From NCBI GenBank assembly GCA_021793015.1, contig JAJYTO010000003.1, forward strand, positions 1 to 60,984: a stretch of 60,984 bases of DNA, written 5' to 3'. Position numbers and translations under genes: made by a program. Source of the stretch: Bacillota bacterium (lineage in GTDB: Bacteria; Bacillota; Bacilli; Alicyclobacillales; SLC66). Of this stretch, positions 26,898-33,091 are shown piece by piece. Position 1 is the first letter of the stretch, and each line of letters opens with the position of its first letter. Under the pieces are notes generated by a model. It was not told the DNA's origin and made no database searches. It saw only the letters and a program-made list of their open reading frames with translations.

Positions 26898-26926
26898 GCA
26901 TAATTCTCCCTCCCCAGGACATACTG
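26898..26926 (+). promoter_or_regulatory. Sigma-F/sigma-G type promoter before sigG
   Basis: GCATA at 26898 and CATACTG at 26920 are separated by 17 bp. This matches the forespore sigma consensus (GHATR, about 17-18 bp, CATWHTA) except for the last base. It would start about 35 bp before the sigG TTG and fits the known sigma-F and autogenous sigma-G control of sigG. Confidence 0.55.
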
Positions 26927-26967
26927 GTACACGAATTGAACCGGAATGGTGCCGTGGGGGGAAGACC

Positions 26968-27744
26968 TTGAAGCGCAATAAAGTCGAGATTTGCGGTGTC
27001 AATACATCCCAGCTTCCCGTTTTAACCAATGCGGAGATGAGAGACCTGTTTACGCGCCTGCAGTCTGGAGAGACGGCTGCGCGCGAGAAACTTGTGAACG
27101 GCAACCTGCGCCTGGTCCTGTCCGTGATACAGCGTTTCAACAACCGGGGGGAATACGTCGACGACCTGTTTCAAGTAGGCTGCATCGGACTCATGAAGGC
27201 CATTGATAATTTTGACCTTAGCCAAAACGTGAAATTCTCCACTTACGCTGTTCCCATGATCATCGGCGAGATCAGGCGTTATCTGCGCGACAACAACCCG
27301 ATTCGCGTGAGTCGATCACTGCGGGACATCGCCTATAAAGCGCTGCAAATACGTGATAGTTTGACGAGTCAAAATCTGCGTGAGCCGACCATCGCGGAAA
27401 TCTCGCAGGCCATGGAGGTCGCCAAGGAAGAAGTCGTGTTTGCCCTTGACGCCATTCAGGATCCCGTCTCGCTGTTTGAACCCATTTATCATGATGGGGG
27501 GGATCCGATCTATGTCATGGATCAGATCAGCGACGAGCAAAATCAGGACAGCACCTGGATCGAGGGCATCGCGATCAAGGAAGCCATGAGAAGGCTGTCT
27601 GATCGCGAGAAACGGATTTTGTCGATGCGATTTTTCGAGGGTAAGACACAGATGGAAGTGGCCGATGAGATCGGCATCTCGCAAGCGCAGGTATCCCGCC
27701 TGGAGAAAGCCGCCATCGTGCACATGCAAAAGTACATCAAATAG
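26968..27744 (+). CDS. sigG: RNA polymerase forespore sigma factor SigG
   Basis: This 258-residue sigma factor drives late forespore genes. The N-terminus MKRNKVEICGVNTSQLPVL is typical and includes the segment bound by anti-sigma factors. Region 2 has NLRLVLSVIQRF and IGLMKAIDNFDL, region 3 SRSLRDIAYKAL, and region 4 the HTH MEVADEIGISQAQVSRLEK. The TTG start lies after GTGGGGGGAAG. It follows sigE by 72 bp with its own forespore-type promoter between, as in B. subtilis. Confidence 0.96.
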   Translation: MKRNKVEICGVNTSQLPVLTNAEMRDLFTRLQSGETAAREKLVNGNLRLVLSVIQRFNNRGEYVDDLFQVGCIGLMKAIDNFDLSQNVKFSTYAVPMIIGEIRRYLRDNNPIRVSRSLRDIAYKALQIRDSLTSQNLREPTIAEISQAMEVAKEEVVFALDAIQDPVSLFEPIYHDGGDPIYVMDQISDEQNQDSTWIEGIAIKEAMRRLSDREKRILSMRFFEGKTQMEVADEIGISQAQVSRLEKAAIVHMQKYIK

Positions 27745-27864
27745 ATCCCCGCAAATAGATCCCCGCGTGGGGGAAGAAGTCAACCGTCAAGACTTGCCGC
27801 TCGCTGTCATAGGCTAGAGAGAGTGCAGCCGCTGCGGTTGCCGCCGAAAACGGGGCGATGGCGA

Positions 27865-28164
27865 ATGAGGGCTTCAGAACTGCAGGCCAAAGACGTGATC
27901 AACATTGTGGATGGAAGAAAACTGGGCGCCATCGGGGATCTTGACATCGATCTGGAGAGTGGTCTCTTGCGGGCGATGATCATTCCTGGCGAGAGCAGAT
28001 TCTTTGGGTTGCTTGCGAGCGGGGAGGAGGTTGTGATTCCCTGGACGCAGATCGTGAAAATCGGATCGGATGTGGTGTTGGTGGACATGCGCCAGGACGG
28101 CGGAGCATCCGGTTCGACCTATCTCGCCGGGAGCCGCGCCAGCGGACAGTCCAGCGGGTACTGA
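27865..28164 (+). CDS. YlmC/YmxH family PRC-barrel sporulation protein
   Basis: This 99-residue protein has a PRC-barrel fold from residue 1 to about 80: MRASELQAKDVINI, DGRKLGAIGDLDID and VIPWTQIVKIGSDVVLVDM. The family is linked to sporulation and lies after sigG in many Bacilli; its function is unknown. The ATG at 27865 gives the conserved start, although the ribosome site GGGGCGATGG is modest. Upstream, CATAGGCTA (27808) resembles a mother-cell sigma-E/K -10 element, but this is weak evidence. A GC hairpin with T6 overlaps its stop. Confidence 0.85.
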   Translation: MRASELQAKDVINIVDGRKLGAIGDLDIDLESGLLRAMIIPGESRFFGLLASGEEVVIPWTQIVKIGSDVVLVDMRQDGGASGSTYLAGSRASGQSSGY

Positions 28165-28184
28165 CCGGGCGACCGGTCTTTTTT
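28163..28184 (+). terminator. Intrinsic terminator after ymxH
   Basis: GACCGG and CCGGTC form a 6-bp GC stem with the stable GCGA tetraloop, followed directly by six T residues. It overlaps the TGA of the YmxH-like gene and isolates it from pgeF. Confidence 0.8.
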
Positions 28185-28234
28185 GCGGCGATTTTGTGGT
28201 AGGATGTAGGTGTCACGGTACGGAGGTGCGGTGC

Positions 28235-29038
28235 TTGGCACAGTGGCTTAGCGTGGGCAAATGGTTGGGTGTAAACGTTGCCGCCGGCTTTTCCGGCCGT
28301 CGCGGCGGTGTGAGCAGGGGCGCTTTTGAATCGCTCAATGTGGGTCTGCACGTGCCCGATCGGCCGACGGATGTATGGAGCAACCGCGCGCTTGTGGCCG
28401 ATCGCCTGCCCGTCGACCCCGCGCACATCACATATGCGCAGCAGGTGCATGGAAAGGCGGTTGCAGTCGTTGATCGCCAGCTCGGAGGGCGCGGCGCTTT
28501 CGATCATGGCGATGCGTTGCCCGGCGTCGACGCCATGGTCACACGGGAGCGCGCGATTGCGCTGGCGGTGCTCACGGCCGACTGCGCGCCGCTCCTCTTG
28601 GCCGACTCCCGCAGTTCGGTGGTTGCCGTCGCCCATGCGGGGTGGCGAGGGGCAACGGAGGGTGTGGTGACGGCAACGATTCGGGCCATGGAAGAGCTCG
28701 GCGCACAGCCCGAGCGCATCAGGGCGGTGATCGGGCCGACGATTCGCGGGTGCTGCTACGAGGTGGGCCAGCCCGTGATCAGGGCCGTGAAGTCTGCGTA
28801 TCGCCGCTTTTCCAGTGGCGCAAAGGCGCCTGAGCTAGTCCGGTCCGCAGGTTCCATGGGCGCGGTCATGCTTGATTTGCCCACGCTTTGCATCCATGAG
28901 CTGGCTTCGCTCGGCGTCCATCCGGACCACGTCCTGGACACAAGCGTCTGCACCAGTTGCATGGGCGGATACTTTTCGCATCGACGCGACAATGGCGTGA
29001 CCGGTCGCCAGGGTGGATTCATCTGTCTAAAGGAGTGA
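28235..29038 (+). CDS. pgeF: PgeF/YlmD family multicopper-laccase-fold purine nucleoside enzyme
   Basis: This ~267-residue protein belongs to the YfiH/DUF152 family, whose members phosphorolyse or deaminate purine nucleosides or, in PgeF, hydrolyse misincorporated peptidoglycan residues. The zinc-binding set is intact: QVHG near residue 70, TADCAPLLLAD, VAHAGWRGA and GPTIRGCCYEVG. TTG 28235 follows GGAGGTG by 6 bp; an upstream frame to 28070 is unconserved. It is placed as B. subtilis ylmD between ymxH and ylmE. Substrate is uncertain; a cell-wall editing role would fit the neighbourhood. Confidence 0.9.
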   Translation: MAQWLSVGKWLGVNVAAGFSGRRGGVSRGAFESLNVGLHVPDRPTDVWSNRALVADRLPVDPAHITYAQQVHGKAVAVVDRQLGGRGAFDHGDALPGVDAMVTRERAIALAVLTADCAPLLLADSRSSVVAVAHAGWRGATEGVVTATIRAMEELGAQPERIRAVIGPTIRGCCYEVGQPVIRAVKSAYRRFSSGAKAPELVRSAGSMGAVMLDLPTLCIHELASLGVHPDHVLDTSVCTSCMGGYFSHRRDNGVTGRQGGFICLKE

Positions 29039-29048
29039 TTCCGATCAC

Positions 29049-29756
29049 GTGCAGTGGACTGATGCGGATTACAGACGGCAGGTTCGTGAACGTTTGGCCA
29101 TGATCTCGCAGCGGATCAGGAAGGCGCAGGACAAAGCAGGCCGCTGTCATGACGCGGTGCGTCTGATCGCGGTCACGAAGTATGTGGACGTCGAGCGGGT
29201 GCGGGCGCTTCGGGCGGAGGGGCTGGAAGACTTCGGCGAGAATCGGTGGCAGTCCGCCAGCGTCAAGGTGGAGGCGTTGCCGGAGGCCGCATGGCATTTT
29301 ATCGGACCGTTGCAACGCAACAAAGTGATGGCGGTGGTGCGCCATTTTCGCTGGATTCACAGCGTCGACCGCCCGCGGCTGGCCGATGAGATTGGGCGAG
29401 CCGCGAGGGAACTGGGCACACCTGTGGCGGTGCTCCTGCAGGTGAACGTATCCGGCGAACAGCAGAAATCGGGAGTTGCGCCGGATTCGGCTCTCGATCT
29501 GCTGCGGCACTGCACGACGCAGTCTGGCCTCGCGGTGAGAGGTCTGATGGCCATCGGCCGCCAGGTGGACGATCCCGAGGATGCGCGCCAGGATTTTGCA
29601 GCGTTGCGGCTGTTGCGGGACCGCCTGCGGACGGCGAGCGGATTGTCGCTTCCGGAACTGTCCATGGGGATGTCGGGCGACTTTGACATTGCGGTGGAAG
29701 AGGGAGCGACCATGGTGCGCGTGGGCCGCCTGCTGGTTGCGCCCGAAGCGTGGTAA
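29049..29756 (+). CDS. ylmE: YggS/YlmE family PLP homeostasis protein
   Basis: This 235-residue TIM-barrel protein binds pyridoxal phosphate without known catalysis and balances PLP and amino-acid pools. The PLP lysine is in LIAVTKYVDV near residue 42. FGENRWQ, WHFIGPLQRNK, VNVSGEQQKSG, LMAIG and the phosphate-binding LSMGMSGDFDIAVEEGATMVRVGR follow. The GTG start is preceded by AAGGAGTGA. It sits 10 bp after pgeF and ahead of sepF, the order found in B. subtilis. The following 270 bases contain small inverted repeats but no gene I recognise. Confidence 0.94.
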   Translation: MQWTDADYRRQVRERLAMISQRIRKAQDKAGRCHDAVRLIAVTKYVDVERVRALRAEGLEDFGENRWQSASVKVEALPEAAWHFIGPLQRNKVMAVVRHFRWIHSVDRPRLADEIGRAARELGTPVAVLLQVNVSGEQQKSGVAPDSALDLLRHCTTQSGLAVRGLMAIGRQVDDPEDARQDFAALRLLRDRLRTASGLSLPELSMGMSGDFDIAVEEGATMVRVGRLLVAPEAW

Positions 29757-30026
29757 AAAGGTTCGCTCTTGCGACAGTTTGGTGAGTTGGCGTCATACGT
29801 GGGCAACCGGACGCCGCAACCACGCTTGGTGACGCTATACGTGGTGTATTCGCGCCAAACTCGCCCAAGGATCAAGAGGTTTCTGATCCAGGGATCCCGG
29901 TTGTTCTGATAATACTTCACACGGACATATAACGCGCGGCTTCGGCGCTTGATCACCCCCTTTCCGAACGCGCAGTAATAGTGTATCTTAAAGGTTGATA
30001 GATTCATCAAGAGGGGATGTGATTTC

Positions 30027-30452
30027 ATGTTTGACCGCGTCATGCACCTCCTGGGGCTGGGCGACGACGAAGGGGAAGAAGAGGCCCTGATTGAAGACAA
30101 CGCCTATGAACCCGAGACGGAACCCGTCGTCCCCGGACGTCGCGGTACAGTGGTCAATTTGCACACGCAAAAGCAAGTGCGCGTGATTCTCGCGGAGCCC
30201 GGTTCTTACGACGACGCCCAGATGATCGCCGACCATCTGAAAGCGCATCGGTCTGTCATTGTCAATTTGCATCGCGCGCCCTACGATCAGGCGCTGCGGG
30301 TCGTCGATTTTATGAGCGGGTGCGTGTACTCCCTTGGTGGAAGCATGCAGAAACTGGGGCATCACATCTTTCTCTGTGCGCCTGAGAACGTGGATATTCA
30401 AGGCACGATGAGCGAATATTTAGCAGGTGAAGGCAGAGCGCACTTGAGGTGA
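30027..30452 (+). CDS. sepF: Cell division protein SepF
   Basis: This 141-residue protein anchors FtsZ bundles to the membrane and shapes the septum. An N-terminal amphipathic helix (MFDRVMHLLGL) is followed by an acidic linker and the SepF domain with VRVILAEPGSYDDAQMIADHL, SVIVNLHRAPYDQALRVVDFMSG and FLCAPENVDI. The ribosome site is GAGGGGATGTG. Gene order sepF-ylmG-ylmH-divIVA is conserved in Bacilli and places a second set of FtsZ partners downstream of ftsZ. Confidence 0.95.
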   Translation: MFDRVMHLLGLGDDEGEEEALIEDNAYEPETEPVVPGRRGTVVNLHTQKQVRVILAEPGSYDDAQMIADHLKAHRSVIVNLHRAPYDQALRVVDFMSGCVYSLGGSMQKLGHHIFLCAPENVDIQGTMSEYLAGEGRAHLR

Positions 30453-30456
30453 CGAT

Positions 30457-30744
30457 TTGATCGGTCAATTTGTTTTGTGGGTCATGAATCTATACTGGTA
30501 CTGCATCTTGGCGCGCATGCTGATCGGATGGTTTCCGGACGTCGCGTCGATGGGCATTGGACGCGCCATCATTCGTGTGACAGAACCGTATCTCTCTTTG
30601 TTTCGCCGGTTTATCCCTCCGGTGAGAATTGGCGGCGGCTATCTGGACCTATCGCTCATCGTCGCCGTGATCGCGTATTATTTTGCGGAAAACGGATTGC
30701 TGTGGGTGTTGGAATATATTCTGCAATTGTTTGGCTTATCGTAG
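30457..30744 (+). CDS. ylmG: YggT/YlmG family membrane protein
   Basis: This 95-residue protein has two hydrophobic segments (about 3-22 and 63-92) flanking the conserved RMLIGWFP, RVTEPYLSLFRRFIPP and LDLSLIVA motifs of the YggT family. Its molecular role is unknown; homologues affect osmotic tolerance in bacteria and chloroplast nucleoid partition in plants. The TTG start lies just 4 bp after GAGGTGA, which overlaps the sepF stop, suggesting coupled translation. Confidence 0.9.
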   Translation: MIGQFVLWVMNLYWYCILARMLIGWFPDVASMGIGRAIIRVTEPYLSLFRRFIPPVRIGGGYLDLSLIVAVIAYYFAENGLLWVLEYILQLFGLS

Positions 30745-30780
30745 GAGCGGACACGGGGACAAAGGCAGGTTTGACCATAC

Positions 30781-31566
30781 ATGCGCGATGAAGCGAGGGT
30801 TCACTTTCGGCCGTCCGAACAGATCCTCGCCAAACGATTCGAAGAGTGGGCCGCGCGGGCGCGAACCACGGGGCAAGTGGCGGCGACTGATTTTCTGACG
30901 CCTCGCGAGGCCGCGATCGGCATGGCTGTCGCCGCTTCAGAAGGAGTTTTATGGCGTACATACGGCGGGTACGGAGACGCGGAACGGGTCTGTGGCTGTT
31001 TTCACGAGGCGCACGGGCGCAGTCCGCAGGACAGCGATTTTGCGATCGCCTGCCTGAGGGTCGAACCCGCGGCCGGCAATCCACCGCCGGGCCACGGGGA
31101 CTATCTCGGATCGTTGCTCGGCCAGGGCGTCAAACGGGATCGCATAGGCGATATCGCATTTGCCGCGTCGGGCGGGGTCTATGTATTTTGCAAGACAGCC
31201 ATTGCGCCCGTCCTTCTGGGAAGCTGGGAGCGGGCGGGCCGCACGCCGATTCGGGCCGACCTCGTTTCGAACGACGAGATCGCGGGGATTGCGCCTCCCG
31301 TTTTGATTGAACGGGTCGTAACGATGCAGAGCTTGCGTTTGGATGCGTTTGTGGCGCATGCGTATGGTCTGTCGAGAACAAAAGCCCTGGCGCCCATCAG
31401 GTCAGGGGACGTACAGTTGAATTTTGCCGTCTGCACCGATCCAGCGGAAGAAATCGAGGTTGGCGATATCGTGTCGCTCAGGGGCAAGGGACGGGCGCGC
31501 GTTCTTCTCGTGCAGGGGCAGTCGCGCAGCGGGCGCACATTTGTCCGCATAGGCCGTTATACCTGA
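30781..31566 (+). CDS. ylmH: S4 domain RNA-binding protein YlmH
   Basis: This 261-residue protein has an N-terminal helical region, a central ribosome-associated fold (LTPREAAIGMAVAAS, CLRVEP, GDYLGSLLGQGVKRDRIGDI) and a C-terminal S4 domain (LRLDAFVAHAYGLSRTKALA, IRSGDVQLN, VGDIVSLRGKGRARV). YlmH proteins bind ribosomal particles or tRNA and have been tied to ribosome quality control in B. subtilis. It overlaps no neighbour and lies between ylmG and divIVA in the conserved order. Confidence 0.93.
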   Translation: MRDEARVHFRPSEQILAKRFEEWAARARTTGQVAATDFLTPREAAIGMAVAASEGVLWRTYGGYGDAERVCGCFHEAHGRSPQDSDFAIACLRVEPAAGNPPPGHGDYLGSLLGQGVKRDRIGDIAFAASGGVYVFCKTAIAPVLLGSWERAGRTPIRADLVSNDEIAGIAPPVLIERVVTMQSLRLDAFVAHAYGLSRTKALAPIRSGDVQLNFAVCTDPAEEIEVGDIVSLRGKGRARVLLVQGQSRSGRTFVRIGRYT

Positions 31567-31660
31567 TGATGAAAATAGAGGAATTTGGTCATGGCATGTC
31601 GAATATGTGGCTAAAGTTGACCGTTAGGTTGCCAGATTTATAGTAGGAGGTAGACCCATC

Positions 31661-32134
31661 GTGCCTTTGACCCCCCTTGATATTCACAACAAAGAGTTTA
31701 AACGGTCTTTGCGCGGCTATAACGAAGACGAGGTGAACGACTTTCTCGACAGGGTCATCAAAGATTATGAGGCGTTGATCCGGCAACACAAGGAACTTGA
31801 GGAAAAGTATTCACAGATGGAAGAGCAGGTCAAAAACTTCCGGATGATGGAGGACTCTCTCGGAAAATCCATCATGCTGGCGCAGGAGACCTCTGAGGAG
31901 TTGAAGCAAAACGCCCGCAAGGAAGCGCAGCTCGTGGTGCGCGAAGCGGAGAAGAACGCGGACCGGATCGTCCAGGACGCTTTGAACAAGGCGCGCAAAA
32001 CAGCCATGGAACTTGATGAGGTAAAGAAACAGGCCGCAGTGTTCAGAGCGCGCTTCCACTCGCTCATGCAGGCGCAGATGGAATTGCTCAAATCCACGGA
32101 GTGGGACGAACTGACGGAAGCGCGGGTGGAATAG
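31661..32134 (+). CDS. divIVA: DivIVA, cell pole and septum scaffold protein
   Basis: This 157-residue coiled-coil protein senses negative membrane curvature. The N-terminal domain holds LTPLDIHNKEFKRSLRGYNEDEVNDFLDR, including the membrane-inserting and crossed-loop region. A coiled coil covers about 32-65 and a second, tetramerising coiled coil about 75-150. The GTG start is 11 bp after AGGAGGT. In sporeformers DivIVA places Min proteins and anchors the chromosome at the pole during sporulation. It ends the division gene series. Confidence 0.95.
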   Translation: MPLTPLDIHNKEFKRSLRGYNEDEVNDFLDRVIKDYEALIRQHKELEEKYSQMEEQVKNFRMMEDSLGKSIMLAQETSEELKQNARKEAQLVVREAEKNADRIVQDALNKARKTAMELDEVKKQAAVFRARFHSLMQAQMELLKSTEWDELTEARVE

Positions 32135-32296
32135 ACTGCGAACAATGAACGCTGCGAGGTGAAATGAGCAATGACGCAATCAAAGACTTCGCTTCGAAAA
32201 GTACAATCCCATTCAGAGCGTATACGTTCGCAAGCATCGGTGCATACTGCTTCGCATATTCCTTATGGCAGGGAGTTTGTGGGCGGTGATAGAAAC

Positions 32297-32497
32297 GTGA
32301 AATTTCAGGTCATTCTCACGCCGGATGAAAGCGGGGGGTTCGTTGTGGAATGTCCTGCAATTCCGGGTTGCTTTTCAGAGGGCGATACGGAGGAAGAAGC
32401 GTTGGAGAACATCAAAGAGGCCATTGCAGGGTGTTTGGAAGCGCGTCGCGGGTTAAACATGCCACTCACCGCAGAAGTGCGTGAAGTGGAGGTATGA
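32297..32497 (+). CDS. hicB: HicB-type antitoxin
   Basis: This 66-residue partial-RNase-H-fold antitoxin of the HicB family starts MKFQVILTPDESGGFVVECP and continues with IPGCFSEGDTEEEALENIKEAI. No DNA-binding domain is attached, so autoregulation would need another factor or HicAB oligomers. GTG 32297 follows GGCGGTGAT; the frame upstream to 32171 lacks homology. HicA follows 1 bp after its stop. Just upstream, a 41-codon frame (32164-32289) is unrecognised. Confidence 0.88.
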   Translation: MKFQVILTPDESGGFVVECPAIPGCFSEGDTEEEALENIKEAIAGCLEARRGLNMPLTAEVREVEV

Positions 32498-32498
32498 T

Positions 32499-32732
32499 AT
32501 GTCTGACTTGCCGTGCGTATCAGGCAAGACAATGGTTCGCCTCTTGGAGTCTTTGGGATGGCGAGTGATTCGTATTCAGGGCTCTCATCATATTCTCCAT
32601 AAAGCCGGAGTCGGTGTTCCGTTCCCTGTACCGGTTCACGGTAATCAAGATGTCAAAATTGGAACCCTGCGAAGGATTTTAAAACAGGCGGGATTAACGG
32701 ATGAAGAATTCATATCGGCGCTTGAGAAGTGA
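32499..32732 (+). CDS. hicA: HicA-type mRNA interferase toxin
   Basis: This 77-residue double-stranded RNA-binding-fold toxin cleaves mRNA on the ribosome or free RNA when not held by HicB. The family motif with its catalytic histidine appears as RIQGSHHILHK near residues 25-35. FPVPVHGNQDVKIGTLRRILKQAGLT then forms the rest of the fold. GGAGGT lies 5 bp before the ATG, within the hicB end. The antitoxin-first order differs from E. coli hicAB but is common in other bacteria. Confidence 0.9.
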   Translation: MSDLPCVSGKTMVRLLESLGWRVIRIQGSHHILHKAGVGVPFPVPVHGNQDVKIGTLRRILKQAGLTDEEFISALEK

Positions 32733-32741
32733 CGTTGGGGC

Positions 32742-32770
32742 TTGCGATCAGACCGGTTTTCGTGTACTGT
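32742..32770 (+). promoter_or_regulatory. Weak candidate promoter for the ileS T-box transcript
   Basis: TTGCGA at 32742 and TACTGT at 32765 are 17 bp apart, placing a start near 32777, just where the T-box leader begins. The elements match the sigma-A consensus only partly. Confidence 0.3.
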
Positions 32771-32771
32771 A

Positions 32772-33057
32772 GGCACAAGTGCAAGATTGTGGTCGATGAT
32801 AGGAACAGTAGCACGGCGCGAACTGCAAAGAGAACTTGGGTGAGGTGAGAGCCAAGTCAGCGGCTGCCGTGTGAAGATCGTCCTGGAGACGCGAAGCGAA
32901 CGCCGACTTGAACAGGTTGGTCAGTAACTGTGCCGGATCACGCCCGTTAGAGCGTCGCCAATGAGGCGAAGTGGAAGTGTTGTCTTTCCTGCTTCGTGAA
33001 TTAGGGTGGTACCTCGCGACTTCGGTCTGCGCCCCTATGGGGATGCGGGCTTTTTTG
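32772..33057 (+). promoter_or_regulatory. T-box riboswitch leader for isoleucyl-tRNA synthetase
   Basis: The leader has Stem I features, including AACAGTAGCA and the GGTGAGA and AAAGAGA internal-loop motifs. A specifier-like GAAG-ATC-G places the isoleucine codon ATC at 32877-32879. The universal T-box AGGGTGGTACCTCGCG lies at 33003-33018, whose TGGT bulge would pair with the NCCA end of uncharged tRNA whose discriminator is A, as in tRNA-Ile. When isoleucyl-tRNA is uncharged it stabilises the antiterminator and ileS is read. The product of the gene directly behind confirms the amino acid. Exact stem borders were judged by eye. Confidence 0.93.
33028..33056 (+). terminator. T-box terminator hairpin
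   Basis: CTGCGCCCC and GGGGATGCGGG form the competing terminator stem followed by six T residues. Its left arm is exclusive with the T-box antiterminator at 33003-33018. Confidence 0.85.
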
Positions 33058-33091
33058 TTTTATGGGTGAACGTACATGTGGAGGAATGACG

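Noticed and set aside
31617-31644. TTGACC and TATAGT with 16-bp spacing before divIVA
   Set aside because: Although close to consensus, transcription would begin at about 31651, after the AGGAGG ribosome site at 31645, so it cannot serve divIVA normally.
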